DNA of 64,000 bases from Lumbricus terrestris. Lineage: Eukaryota; Annelida; Clitellata; Crassiclitellata; Lumbricidae. The stretch covers positions 3,126,539 through 3,190,538 of the forward strand of contig OX457036.1 of the NCBI GenBank assembly GCA_949752735.1. Direction: 5' to 3'. The translations under genes and the position numbers were made by a program. This document shows positions 35,593 to 47,859 of the stretch, piece by piece (position 1 is the stretch's first letter; each line of letters opens with the position of its first letter). Under the pieces are notes generated by a model, which searched no databases, was not told the DNA's origin, and was given only the letters and a program-made list of their open reading frames with translations.

Positions 35593-35797
35593 TGGGGGTG
35601 CGGTGGTGCAGTGGTGGCGTCGATGCCTTGGAGCCCGTTGATTCCACGTTCGAATCCATCTCATGCCGTTGCGTATGGACATTAAGTCCTTTACTTGCAA
35701 TTATTGCTCGTAAGCATCGGCGTGAAACTCCGATGCAGTGTCCGCGCTGCAGTCTGGAGCGCGTGTGAATATAGAGTGCTTGAAGGGAAGAAAGAAC
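35593..35797 (+). mobile_element. SINE-A copy (array copy 2)
   Basis: The duplicate of 25786-25990. Confidence 0.8.
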
Positions 35798-36424
35798 TAA
35801 ATGATTAAAAAGTCACCCAATGGATTAGGCTAGTTTTTCGATAAACCCATTCAACCTAATTGAAGCCATCCTATTCAAAAACCCAGTATTACAGCAACAA
35901 CAGCAACAACCATGTCATTATATCATCTTGCACAGTCAACAGACCGACGGACTAATCATGTAGTGTATTGAAATGCATGCAATTCATTAATCCTAACAAA
36001 CATCGTTTCATACCAATTGATCAACCGATACACAAATCAGCAGAATTTGAGACACTTGTGAAATTAATCAACACGTAGGGCCTAATTATTATACACGACA
36101 ATGATTTTTTCAGTACATGACATTTTTGCCTTATGTGTAGAGTGGAGTTGTCTTTGATACACTTGGGTCAACAGAGCGCTTGCAGCTTGCGGCATCGATA
36201 ATATTTATTCAAACTCCAATTATTTTTCTCTTATTAATGCAATTATCGTCTTTCTATTATTTGTTTATCATATTAATTTTGAACATCAAAGAAGGGGCAA
36301 CATACAAAATATTAATTGGCTTTATTTATAGCCGTTGATTACTAGTTTTAAAGGTGTAATATTTGAAGGGATTTAAAGGCTTACATTGAGATTTAAATCT
36401 ACGGCCCAACTCCGTACTATTATA

Positions 36425-36704
36425 CAGGGCTGTACACGACGGTATACGCGGGTAAACAGCGTATAATCACCTCCGGGGGAAAAGGTATCGTATACTCACC
36501 TCCCGAAAAGTATGGTATAAGCGGGGAAAAGCAGGCCGCTAGTAATTCAGGCGCAAGCGGTTGTTTTGGGGTCGGATGATAATAAAAAAGGGTCGTCAGA
36601 TTTTTCGGACTGGAAAATGGACGAAATTTTCCGGAGATTAGGTCGTCGGAAAATTTTCTCCCGGTCAGCGTGTACCCACCTCAAAATTTACCAGTACAGC
36701 CCTG
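36425..36704. mobile_element. hAT MITE, 280 bp (array copy 2)
   Basis: The duplicate of 26618-26897 with the same CAGGGCTGTAC ends and 8-bp flanks. Confidence 0.88.
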
Positions 36705-36884
36705 CTATAATATTATACAAAACTGCCGGTCGAGTGTCGTATGGAGCAGATTATTTATCGGCGCAATAGGATGACTCGTTCAACGCAAGAACCGATTTCT
36801 GAGGTCAAAATCATTACCAGGATTGACTTCTTTGGGTCATAGAAGAAGCCCAACGGATCGTTAATCTCGCGGATTTTTTGGTAT

Positions 36885-37109
36885 TTGTTTGTATGCGCAC
36901 TTGTCATAGCGCCCCTTCCAACCCTCAACCGATACTCAGAGGCGCTCCCGACTACAGCGAGGTCACTGCATCGGAGTTTCACGCCGAAACGATGAGCAAT
37001 TGCGAGTGAAGGACTTGCCCAAGGTCCCTACGCGGTGACTCGAGGTGGATTCGAACCTCGAACCTTCCGGCTTCAAGGCAACAACGCCACCACTACACCA
37101 CCGCGCCCC
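36885..37109 (-). mobile_element. SINE-A copy (array copy 2)
   Basis: The duplicate of 27078-27302. Confidence 0.88.
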
Positions 37110-37518
37110 ACATGTGTATGTGTACAGAGCGAGAAAAAAAGTGAAACGGCTTTGCTTGTAGCTTTCAAATAATAGTTTTACAGATGCCTATGGCAAATTT
37201 ATTGCACAAATTCTGTCAGATGGAAAAATTGATGTTCTTCTGAGACGTATTACAGTATGAACAATGAAAAGGACAAGAAAGGGTCTTAGGACCAACTGGT
37301 GAGCCATGGAAATATGACCGAACTGTTGTTAGGTACACAGAAACGACCCTTACAGCTTCAAGATGCCGCGAAACAGCAAATATCTGCATTATTTTAATTT
37401 ATTAATATCACGTACTGTAGACGTAATAAGGGTGTGGTTAACGATTGAGAACCAAACCGAAGGATATCATTGTCTGAAGACTTAAGCTTTCCATTTAATC
37501 TACGACCAAGTCATAATT

Positions 37519-37590
37519 TCCCTGGGAGTCTAGTGGTTAGGATTCGGCGCTCTCACCGCCGCGGCCGAGGTTCGATTCCCCGTCAGGGAG
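37519..37590 (+). tRNA. tRNA-Glu(CTC)-like gene or pseudogene (array copy 2)
   Basis: Identical to 27712-27783, including the A-C mismatch in the T stem and G at position 8. Confidence 0.65.
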
Positions 37591-37601
37591 GTACACTTTG
37601 T

Positions 37602-37805
37602 GGGGCGCGGTGGTGTAGTGGTGGCGTCGGTGCCTTGAAGCCGAGGTTCGAACCCACCTCGCCGCGTAAGGACCTTGGGCAAGTCATTCACTCACAATTG
37701 CTCAGCGCTTTGGCGTGAAACTCCGATGCAGTGTCCGCTCTGCATTTGGGAGCGCCTCTGAGTAGAGAGAGCTTGAAGGGGCGCTAAAACAGGTGCACAT
37801 ACAAA
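37602..37805 (+). mobile_element. SINE-A copy next to tRNA-Glu (array copy 2)
   Basis: The duplicate of 27795-27998, with one C/T difference in the ACAAT(C/T)GCTCAGC body. Confidence 0.88.
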
Positions 37806-39753
37806 TTTATGTAACCCCCGAAACTGTTACCTTGTTACGCCGTTGTGTTGCATTCATTTAGAGGGCTGTTGGGTAATTTAACATATCATTCGTAGAATTA
37901 AGTGAATAAAGAGAAGGGTCAAGGCTACACGGTGCTATAGAAACGGTTGTATTTGCATTTTCCTATTCAATCGATTGTTAATAGAACAGCCGAGGAATAA
38001 TGTTTAATAGATTGATATATTGTAAAGTTCGAATTATACACCTTTATAAAATTATGAACATGTGTTATATATGCGAACAGCGATTCCTTAGAAATGTATG
38101 AATACCGTTGACCGTTTGCGCTACTACATTCTTTGCGTTACATAAGCATTGAAGAATTTTAATCCTTGGACAAAATAATGAAATTAATCGAATGGTTTCA
38201 TAATTAATTCTATGTTGATCGACTGATTGTTCTCGTTCCGTCATTGTCGCACGGGATTAATCTGTTGACTTTTTTAAAACAGCATTCGGTGAATTGAAAG
38301 AATGATTCGCTCTATCATATGGAATAACTCAACCAAACTAACTTAATTAACTGAGTGGCTTAATCAATAACTGGCTTAATAAAAAAATTGGCTTAATCAA
38401 AGACTTGCTTAATCAAATTAATAAGCAAATTAGTGGCTTAATCAATGACTGGATTTATTTAAATGTATGGCCTAATCCTCTTACTTACGACATAATCCAA
38501 CATTTGGCGCTCTCCGTATGCGTGGCACAAAACTCAGTAATGATATGAGGTGATGTAAATCGATGTAAACCCACCCCACCTCTCAAATGACTGTTCCTTG
38601 CGTTAACCACAGCACTATAATTGATCACCGGTCCAGAGATGTCGATAATCATTGGCATCTATGACGAATATGAAGATCGGATTATCTTGCCCACATTCTA
38701 CATAATATCTAGATTGTTCTTTCAAACTGCTACCAAGCGCTGCAGTAGGCTATAGGTAACAATTGAGCGTTTGACATGGATTACGCCATTGATCTGGGCC
38801 TAAACAAAGTGTATAATTATGTTTATATATTTAGTTAGAATTAGTTTAGAAAGGTGTCTAAACCAATCACACATTATTGTCGCTACCCGTTCCTCTCGTG
38901 TGAGTTGCGTGCTGTGAGGAGACACAATTTCCTCCCAGTATAGAAAAAATGGATTTAAATGCCACAAAGAATGTTAGATTTCTTTCTTCTGGATATAATT
39001 TTTGCAGAGATAATGCATAAAATTATGTGTATGCAACTTATCCACCGCAGTTCTTCTACCCATGACCAATGGTCTTCAGGAGTTTCTCAAAGACAACGGC
39101 TGAGTTTCATTTTGTCGACCCTCCGTAGTATCGTTTATTTCCATTTCGTTCTTCCTTCTCTTATGATAGTTCTTGGAAGAGATTCAACCTATCCATTTCG
39201 CCAGCAGACTTTCAATTGTCCGTCTATCTGAGGATATTCAATCTAATCTCAATGTGATATCTCATTATTCTATCAAGATGACACTCTACATCTATTATGA
39301 TCCATATTAATATTTAAAACAATTATATCTACACCTATAAAGATCCTTATTTGTATTTAAATACTCCTAATCATCTCGTGTCCTCCATCATTGCTGCCTA
39401 TGTCACAAATTCGTGTAGCAACACTCTCCGCAACATTATTTTCCACAAGATCCCGCATTATTTCCTTTCATTGATGCACAGAACAGGTTCAAGGTCACAA
39501 TAGTTGTCGCGGGAACCAATTTGAGAACCACAGCCAGGTCTTTGAACTAAACTAATAATTATAATTTAAACTATTGCTCCTGTCTCCATTGACCAAATCT
39601 AGATTATCATTATGATGTCGCTTGGCACTGAATTCCGCATACCAACTGACAATCTGATTATATACCTTTCAATAGGTTTGAACTAATGTTATATATATGA
39701 CATTTTCCCAACTCTGATAACTTATAAGCAGATACAAATATTAATTTATAAGC

Positions 39754-39852
39754 AACTCCGCCACTGGTTGCACTCTGCCAGTGCCAGTCTCAAGTCAAGA
39801 TTAAGGAGGAGAGCGTCGCGAATGGTCTTTGTTACCACACAGTGAAGTTAAA
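39754..39852 (-). repeat. Module M copy (array copy 2, right end)
   Basis: Nearly identical to 29947-30042, but keeps the longer GTTACCACACAG form also seen at 20205-20217. Confidence 0.7.
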
Positions 39853-39952
39853 CTGCAAATGCCGCCGATTAATAAGCATGGAATGACAAATACATTTTAG
39901 TCTGATGGAATATCGATTCGAATCAACAAATAACAATTTGAATTCTTGTGTC

Positions 39953-42695
39953 TTCAAGTTGAAGACAGAGGAAGGCACAACCGCACCACGGTAACACAGC
40001 AATAATAATTATACATTCATATTGTTATAATTAATGTTACCACCTTAAAATATGCGATAGTTGTTCAGAATCCATAATCTTCCACATGCATAGCAGTGAC
40101 ATTAATTTCCTCTGCTCGAAATCTGGACTCACTAGCCACGAGTCCCTTCGTTATCATGAGACACGAATGCCGTGGGTTTCTTGCCAATGAAACCCATGTA
40201 TTCGACATACCGCCCCTCCCCGAATGATGTTCTAATCAACATGCAAAACGAAGATTTATAAGATTTATAACGTATAAATTATATAGCACAACTAAAAGGT
40301 CTTTAAGTTTCTACATCAAGTGCTGTTCATTACAGTCATGAGCATAGGGATTAGGGACAGGGTGCAGAGGAGAACTCCCCACGGAAAACAAATTACCTTT
40401 TCCCCATTGCTTTTCGTATAAGTTCTTCGAAGTAAACGTTGAATGGCAGAGTCGGGAATCGATGTTTAACAACATCATTATTTTGGTAGCTCATAGATAC
40501 ATTTTGCATGTCTGTTATCAGTGAAGCATACATCTATTATAGTAATAACTTAATGCAGACTAAACACTAAATGAAATTGTTTTTCTCGATTTGCTCGACA
40601 TCGTCTCGGTGGACTGAGAGAGTTTTGGAAATTATTGTTTCCCCAAAAATTGTATTTCAAGGGAATGCATTACTGAGTTTACAAAGGGTTCTTTTATGTA
40701 GTACCATTTAATAACGATTTAATGGTGTGCAATGTGAGAATTGTCTGAGGTTGAGGGTATATTATTTTGTTAGACCCCATAGAAAAAGTCTGTTTTTCAC
40801 AGCCCAATTTCAAGTTGATCATAGTCCAACCCCGAGTTATTTTTCCACAATTCCCACACTTTGTGTGTAATCAGACGGTGATTTTATAATAATAATTAAA
40901 CGCCTGACATCATTTTATGACTGTCAATACTTTCGGAGGATTGTCTAGGCGTTGAACCATATTAGTGTTCTCTCCTCTCTCATCCACACTTGAAGCTGGC
41001 AGCAGCAGTAGCGGAGATGCGAAGGTGGATGACATCGACTTTGCTTATCAGCGATTCGTTTCAACAGGTGAAAGAAAGTTTATGACATCAATGGCCGTTG
41101 ATGTCAATCGAATGCGACAGCTTCGAATGTTTTAGACGTAGGTTTGTGAAATCCAACTGAATGGCGATCGGTTGAATCCAGAGTGTGACGATAATCTGAG
41201 AATGGTCTGGTGAACCTGAGCCATGTCCTGCGCAACTGTTGCAGTACTACGTCTTGAAATGTGAATTTTGTAATATACTTGCGCATAAAAATTATAATTA
41301 TAACTGCAAAACAAATGAGACGGTGTTGAAACGGGTGCCATACGATCTCATTAATCTGGAATGGTTAGATGCTGATTACATTTATACCTGAAGGAAGAAT
41401 TGAAATTGCGTGAAGAGAAGAGTTGAGGTGGATAGGAAGACAAAGAAGAGGAAGATGAAGGCGAACTGTGTACTCTCCAATCATCCATATTTCACACTTC
41501 TCAAGAATCAAACTTCGTTCAATTAATGTCTTAAGTTATTCTTCAGAATCTGTCTAACCGTGACTGGGTTGGGAGCGCTTCTGCGTAGGTTTTGAATAGG
41601 CGCTGTAGAAGTTCTTGGAATTTCAATTAATGTATTATTATTATTATTATGTGTAGAATTTTTTAATAATGACATAGGCTAGCGCTTGATTCGGTGAGTC
41701 GTTGCTTTGTCTGCTTAAACACCGTTAAATATTTTGGAAACTATGCTATGTATAGGACTTTCGTGGAATCGATATATCTTATAACGTTATCTATGGCCTA
41801 TGGGGTTGGAATAAGTATAAATAATTGCAAATAATTTCGGAATAAATGGATTTTCTAATATTAATGGGCTTGCAGTTTAACCACTGTTTTAGTAATTCTC
41901 CAGTCTAGGTTGAGATGAAAGATGGGAATGGCGCCCACTTACACGATAATCTCAATTCAACCCCACTGCTGCTAGAAGTGTCTGAAATGTGACTCAAGAG
42001 TAGCGTGGTCAATAATTGTCAACACAAAGAAGACAGGAATTGAACCGGAATGGTCAGACGCCGAGTGTGTATAGAATCCTTGGAACAACATTATTTGCGG
42101 GGAAAGAAATAATCTGATGTGCAGAGGAGTGAAAGGCAATTAGAAAGACGAAGAAGATGAAGCTTCGGTGTTATTTTCCGTGGCGCTCCTGAGAAGGTTT
42201 ATCTAACTGTGTACTATAATATAAGTTCATAGATTTAATGAATGAATTATGAGTAGGTTGCTGTTTATCTCCAGGTAGACGTTGTATGAGGCAAATCGCG
42301 GAGAGATGAATTTAAACACTTTTGAATATTTACAACCAGTGCAATAAATCTTTAAAATCAAGTCGAAATTTTTTTCTGGCTCCCAAAGTAAACCTATTGG
42401 TAGGAGTAACTACAAGGAATGAGAAAATATATGATAATACTAATTTAATTAGTCTGTTTGTACTATTCAAGATGTGCGTCTGTTCAGATTTAACTTTGCC
42501 ATTTTATGAGAAGAGGAAAACTTGAGATCGCATCTTGGACCTACTTGGCTACCGGTATTTGATGTTCACTTTTATATAATCAATTACAACGATTTAAAGG
42601 TGTGCTAGGCTACAGTGGCATCGTTGTCACAATTGGGAGTTTTACGATATCTTTCGACTGGCAATTGATTATTATTTCGTGTCCTGCTGATTTCT
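39953..42695. repeat. Y3: diverged third copy of array block Y
   Basis: Collinear with 20330-25122, but lacking the 2.06-kb hAT element. Sequence up to about 40160 is almost identical to the young units. It then drops abruptly to clearly lower identity, with GATTTATAAGATTTATAACG as an early indel. The abrupt change marks the edge of a recent exchange or conversion tract. Homology stops at 42695 (CTGCTGATTTCT). No gene is visible. Confidence 0.88.
41789..41803 (+). other. Probable hAT excision footprint
   Basis: Where the young units have ATCTATGG-element-ATCTATGG, this copy reads ATCTATGG-C-CTATGG and then the shared GGTTGGAATAAG. A never-filled site should have a single ATCTATGG. One full target copy, a changed junction base and a second copy lacking its first two bases is the usual product of hAT excision repair. 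Confidence 0.6.
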
Positions 42696-42753
42696 TCTAC
42701 TTTATTAATGAGTTTCAGTTTATCTACAGCAACTAACTGCTCCCTGTCATTTC

Positions 42754-42968
42754 GTGGAGCGCGGTGGTGTAGTGGGCATGTTCGTTGCCTTGCAACCGGA
42801 GGGTTGCAGGTTCGAATCCACCTCGAGCGCCAAGTAGGAACATTGGGCAAGTCCTTAACTCGCAAGTGTTCAGCGCTTCGTCGTGAAACTTCGATGCAGT
42901 GTCCGCGCTGAAGTCGGGAGCGCCTCTGCGTAGCAAGCGTGAAGGGCGCTATAACAAGTGCACATACA
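42754..42968 (+). mobile_element. SINE-A copy, divergent
   Basis: GGAGCGCGGTGGTGTAGTGG head, GCAGGTTCGAATCCACCTCG B box, and a tail CGCTATAACAAGTGCACATA. It differs from the other copies in the anticodon-arm region (GCCTTGCAACCGGAGGG). Confidence 0.88.
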
Positions 42969-43160
42969 AAATTGTTACTAGCAATCTCCTTTCCTCCCTC
43001 CCTTCATCCCTCCTTCCCTTCCTTCCTCTCTCCTTACCTCCTCTCTCACTTACTCCTTCCCTCCCTCTCTCCCTGACCCCCACCACACCCCACCACACTC
43101 CGACCTTCACCGGTACGCGACACGTGAATTCCGGACTGGGAAAAGCACTGGCGTTAAACA
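42969..43160 (+). repeat. Pyrimidine-rich tract and fragment of the 2.4-kb repeat
   Basis: A CCTCCCTT-type pyrimidine tract runs into CCCCACCACACTCCGACC and CACCGGTACGC, then GTGAATTCCGG. This matches the interior of the repeat at 2468-2540. Proline/leucine-rich open frames here come from composition. Confidence 0.55.
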
Positions 43161-43590
43161 CCTCTAAACGGTGTCAACCGCTGCTTTTATGCGTATGGGA
43201 CCCCGAAAGAAAAGTGCTGTAATAAGCCTGTAATAAGCCACTACTTGAGGTTTTTCACAAGATCTTGGGTTTCTCGATCGGAACTTGGAAAATGTGGGGT
43301 TTTTTTTGAAGAACTTGCGTTTTCCTATGGTTTTTCGCCCCAAAAACCCAGAAAATTTTGAACATTTTTTAAAAAGGAGAAAATTGGGGACATTTTCTAA
43401 AGATATGGACCGAATGACAAAAAATGGCAATCAGAATTTTTGGACTGGATTCGAATTGTGGACATTTTCTACAGATTTGGGCCTGATAACTAAAAAAAGG
43501 TCATCGGAATTTTTGGGCCCCATAGAAGTCGGTTTCTCCAGTACAGCTGAACTTGGGTTTTTTTGATTTTTCGCCCTTCCAATTTGTTTT
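43161..43590. other. Unassigned sequence with a ~70-bp internal repeat
   Basis: Two tandem units start GGACATTTTCTA at about 43389 and 43460 and end CAGAATTTTTGG or CGGAATTTTTGG. Frames of about 90 codons are open on both strands at once, and the residues are mostly F, K and N. I read these as composition effects. Similar pieces occur in the hAT MITEs at 26618 and 48209. Confidence 0.5.
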
Positions 43591-43812
43591 TTATTTTCAT
43601 ATTTTAGAGTGTCAACGCTGGATTGGGTTGGATTTGTAACTTTTGACAAAATAATAATGATTGCTTGCTAATTATATTAGAGCAATAGACTGATACTTTT
43701 GAGCATGCAGCAAACAACTTGAACACCTTTTAAATGTTTTATTCATACGCAATATATATAAAATGGTGCTTTATTACTTGATTAAAACTTCTTCCACAGG
43801 TGGTATAATTTG

Positions 43813-43897
43813 CTGCTTAACCTCACTGTGTGTAACGAAGACCTTTTTATCCAGCCATGAGACTGGCACTGGCAGAGTGTAACCAGTGGCGGCGTTA
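43813..43897 (+). repeat. Module M copy, shortened
   Basis: CTTAACCTCACTGTGTGTAA, TTTTTATCCAGCCATGAGAC, TGGCACTGGCAGAGTG and AACCAGTGGCGGCGTTA. The whole module is present with the middle CGTTAGCGACGCCC part deleted. Confidence 0.7.
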
Positions 43898-43944
43898 TTG
43901 TTTCATTATTATCAATTTCGTTTTAAAAGTGCTGTATTAATGCA

Positions 43945-44005
43945 AACAAATTTATGTCGATGGCAACGACCTCTGTTGTCACAGGCCCTCGTCAAATCGG
44001 GATCC
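43945..44005 (+). repeat. SINE-B fragment
   Basis: CAAACAAATTTATGTCGATG, CAACGACCTCTGTTGTCACA and GTCAAATCGGGATCCT. A diverged copy lacking the first bases. Confidence 0.65.
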
Positions 44006-44089
44006 TACTCCTATTATATGTTCTAACGATTATAATCTTTATTATCACATAATTATATAGAACTTCAACTACTGATACTTTTGAACCCG

Positions 44090-44162
44090 CCGCCCTTCTC
44101 TCTGACGGTGCTTGTCCCAAGAAGAATGCGAACGATCTTTGCTACCACACAGTGTCGTAAAA
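44090..44162 (-). repeat. Module M copy facing the one at 43813
   Basis: On the minus strand: TTTTACGACACTGTGTGGTA, GCAAAGATCGTTCGCATTC and TTGGGACAAGCACCGTCAGA. It lies about 200 bp from the plus-strand copy in opposite orientation. Confidence 0.6.
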
Positions 44163-44789
44163 ACTGAAACTAAAAATACTATTGGCGTTTCATGAGTAAT
44201 TGAAAACGACATGAGATGGCACGATTAGCTATAAATTACAAATTTAATTAGAACTTTGATTAACAAATTAAATGCTGTTACTGATTAGAAATTAGAATCA
44301 TGACAATCGGTAACAACTAATCAAGTAACAACTAGGCTTATTTTACAGTGGTCATAAATGAATATAGGTTTCCTTTAAAAAAATGTCATCTCCTAGTCAA
44401 TCTAGGCCTACCAGCTTCTCTAGACTGTGTGGAGCAAAGCAGGCAGCTGTCTGGGGCGCCAAGTTCTAGGGGTCGCCATTTCCACAAAAGGATCCCCATT
44501 TCCACACTAGTGTATTTTAATAGTTTGCTCCACAGATACCAATTTCCCGCCAAATCGAATATTATCAAACCTTCAGTGTGCTATCAATTATTTTACAAAT
44601 AAATTAGTCAGGTGAGCGTATACAAGGCTCTGCTAATTCATCGTTAGATTCTGACGTGGGTTGAACAATTGGGAATCCGAGGGCGCCAAACGTCTGACCT
44701 CTATTAGACACTCTTACCTCGACACGCCTGATATTTCGTCTACCAACTCTCAACCTAAACGCAGGCACGCATTAAGGTGAAAAGAGAGG

Positions 44790-44792
<3 letters not shown>

Positions 44793-44876
<84 letters not shown>

Positions 44877-45090
44877 GAGAGAGAGAGAGANNNNNNNNNN
44901 NNNNNNNNNNNNNNNNNNNNNNNNNNNNNNNNNNNNNNNNNNNNNNNNNNNNNNNNNNNNNNNNNNNNNNNNNNNNNNNNNNNNNNNNNNNNNNNNNNNN
45001 NNNNNNNNNNNNNNNNNNNNNNNNNNNNNNNNNNNNNNNNNNNNNNNNNNNNNNNNNNNNNNNNNNNNNNNNNNNNNNNNNNNNNNNNNN

Positions 45091-45142
<52 letters not shown>

Positions 45143-45238
45143 GAAAGGGAGAAAGGGAGAAAGGGAGAGAGAAAGACAAAGAAAGAGACAGACAAAGAAA
45201 GAGACGGAGAGAGAAAGAGACAGAGAATGAGGGAGATA

Positions 45239-45302
<64 letters not shown>

Positions 45303-45470
45303 GAGAGAGAGTGAGAGAGAGAGGAACCAGACAGACAAGCAGACAGACAGACAGACATACAGAAAGACAGAGTGACAGAGACAGAGAAACAGACAGAGAC
45401 AGACTTAGACAGAGAGACAAAGAGAGACAGAGAGACAAAGAGAGACAGAGAGAGAGACAGAGAGAGATAG
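44793..45470 (+). repeat. TA/GA microsatellite with a 200-N assembly gap
   Basis: A TA run (about 44790-44812) passes into a GA run; exactly 200 Ns follow (44891-45090), then GA-rich and GACA-rich sequence to about 45470. A round-number gap in the middle of a dinucleotide array means the true length is unknown. Confidence 0.95.
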
Positions 45471-46050
45471 GTACTCAGGTACATTTTCATTCTGACACAT
45501 AAATGACACAGAAACAGAGACATATAGACAGAGAGCGAACCACAGACATGCAGAAAGACAAACGGACACACAGAGATACAGTGATGTCTATCGGAGCAGC
45601 CATGCTATGTCGTCAAACGCTCAAGTATGCAAATAATCTAAGTCTGCGTAAAACACCTTTATAACACTTGGTACTTATATTATAAGTAGGAAAACAGAAG
45701 CAGTGGCTGTACATGTAGTTTCAGTCTTACAAAGACCATCATCTTCGCCTTCCTTTTTGATATTGGATTTGGATTTGGAATTATCACAAAGAACAAGCAG
45801 TGGTGAAGTTAGAACCAAACGGATCATAACATGATTTGTTGTTTTCAGTGTTTAATGACATCTACTGGTCATTGTAGAAATTAACGACAATTCAGCGCAC
45901 AAACGCAGGCCCTTGATGTCTGCTGTAGTTATTGTATTACAGCCGTTTATCATAAGCTCTGATTTGTGCCTCTGATTGATATACGTCAAGAAGCGCCATA
46001 TGAAATTGCAGTTATTTTTATAATAGTGGACTTATGTTTACGTTGCATAG
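45471..46050. other. Unassigned sequence
   Basis: No gene recognised. AAAACACCTTTATAACAC near 45650 is one more AAGGTGT-type site. Confidence 0.5.
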
Positions 46051-46155
46051 CCGCTTCTTGACGACATTGTGCAATAGTCAAAGACGATTATCGACGCCCT
46101 CCTCCTTTATCCATGCTTGGGATTGGCACCTTCAGAGTAAATGCAATGGCAGAGC
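46051..46155 (+). repeat. Module M copy
   Basis: CTTGACGACATTGTGCAATA, GACGATTATCGACGCCCTCC, TCCTTTATCCATGCTTGGGA and TTGGCACCTTCAGAGTAAAT. All parts are in order. Confidence 0.65.
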
Positions 46156-47060
46156 TTGCACATCCAACATTGTGCATGAGCGGGTGCGTCATTGAGCGTC
46201 ACTCCTTGTTTTAATGATGATCTTATATGGCAATAAAGCCGTTAATTGACGGTTAAAGAAATATCTTATCTGCTTATTTCGCATAAAACTCACTTTGGGA
46301 TAAATCGAGATCGTCGAAATAAACTGTAACATAATTATATTAGTTTTGTCTTATTGCAGATCTTACGACGTTTAATTTTATAAGAGTAGACAATTTACTG
46401 CGACCCTGATGAATAATTCCCCATAATAATCCATCCTTGTAATTATAGTCTCTGTGAGCATTGTCTAAAAGGTGTCAAAATAGATTTGCAGTTCGCGAAT
46501 TTAACGACATAACGATAAGATAAGAATATTATTTAATTCAACAGTTGCTAACCGCATTTTTTTTCCAGGCATGGTACAATAAAATAAAATATAGTTATTA
46601 TACATAATGGAGCAATGGATAAATGATTTCAGTTAATTTCCATGTTTTTAGAAGAATTTATAATGTTGGAAATTTGTGAAGTTGATGTGAAAATTATAAT
46701 TTAATTTGAATCCAATGTCCGCGCAGTTGAGAAGAACATGACCTGCAAACACTGGGCAACAGTACTCCATGATCAAGGTACGAGAGAGGACCAGAGATCC
46801 AGTACCAAAGTTGCTCAGTTCGGAAAAGTAATGGCATAATTTATAATTATACTGTAGATCGCACATGGATCCTGTAACCAAATGTCGATCCGCACGGCGC
46901 CTGGGACGTAGTAAAGGTCTTTGACGTTATCAGTCATTATTGTTGAAGCTAATACGGCGTTTAAGGTTATTGAACGAATGGCACGTTTGATTATACAGCG
47001 CGTGCTATTCCAACGTTTTATATGATTATTTAAGTATACCAGTTTTTAAGGAGCTTGAGT
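46156..47060. other. Unassigned sequence
   Basis: No gene recognised. It contains TCTAAAAGGTGTCAAAATAG near 46466. Confidence 0.5.
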
Positions 47061-47068
47061 GACTAGAT

Positions 47069-47412
47069 CAGTGGTTCCCAACCTTTTTTGACTTGAGGGC
47101 CACTTTTTCTAAGTTGGAGGACACGAAAGCCACTTTTTCTTAGTTGAAGAACATTAGGGGGCCACAAGGTTAAAACTGTATTAACTAAAAGCATATAAAA
47201 TTGTCATAATTGATTCAATATGTAATGTTTAATGTTATTTATCGACGTTAAAATAAAATAATTTGTAATAGAACTTAATAATGTGTTCTTTCCTGTCCAA
47301 ATTGTTAATTTTTTCATATATTTTTGATAATTCTTTGAGAGATGAGGTCCATTTTCTGAGGCCTGGCGGGCCATTTTCTGAGGCCTGGCGGGCCACGGGT
47401 TGGGAACCGCTG
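47069..47412. mobile_element. hAT MITE, 344 bp
   Basis: A perfect 8-bp target duplication GACTAGAT (47061-47068 and 47413-47420). The ends are CAGTGGTTCCCAACC and, complemented, CAGCGGTTCCCAACC. Subterminal GGGCCAC(TTTTTCT) units are repeated near the left end and GGCCTGGCGGGCCA near the right. No coding capacity. Confidence 0.92.
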
Positions 47413-47859
47413 GACTAGATGGATCGATAGTTAAGCGACATAAAGTAGTAGTAGTTTCGATTCAACGACACTGTTTGACGTGTCCAAAGAAAACTTTCAA
47501 AACTTGAACAAAGCAAGCGTTAATGACCATTGACCCTGGCTGACAGAAGTTGCCACTGATCTCTGACGCTGCAGAAGCCGCTATGATCTGCTGGACACCT
47601 CTAAATAAGTGTTAACTACGGCTATATAAATTTAATTATTTAGTTGTTTCTTACGCTGCGTAGGAACGTTTGAAACTCCTTCATGTAAACTCAGCAAAGG
47701 ATCGAAACGTTTCATTTATTATAATGAATAAGTAGCATTGATTTGGTTCGGGACTAAGTAACAGCTTACTGAACTTGACTTTGCTTTGTTGACCGACGTG
47801 CTTCTCCATTCACTCATTCTTCTAGTGATCGGAAATTGACTCTGTTTTCAGTTGAAGCG

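Larger units (their letters stand above)
30146..39952. repeat. Recent tandem unit, copy 2 (~9.81 kb)
   Basis: A near-identical direct repeat of 20330-30145. To the left of 30146 the sequence resembles the X block before the third copy (38.6-39.9 kb) rather than X0. To the right it follows copy 1. This hybrid junction is what unequal crossing-over between older tandem units predicts. The individual elements are listed below. Confidence 0.95.
43591..44420. repeat. Paralogous block, copy 1 (pair with 51690-52300)
   Basis: Shares GATTGGGTTGGA(T/C)TTGTAA, GACTGATACTTTTGA(G/A)CATG, CAGCAAAC, CGATTAGCTATAAATTACAA and AATGAATATAGGTTTCCTT in the same order with the second block. It contains two facing copies of module M. 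The blocks are clearly diverged and have no conserved frame. Confidence 0.8.

Noticed and set aside
43285..43566. A 93-codon frame with F/K-rich sequence
   Set aside because: The opposite strand is open over the same place and the sequence is two tandem 70-bp units. Composition explains it.
44750..45571. Long arginine/glutamate and serine/leucine frames
   Set aside because: They span a GA microsatellite and a 200-N gap; the frame across Ns is meaningless.
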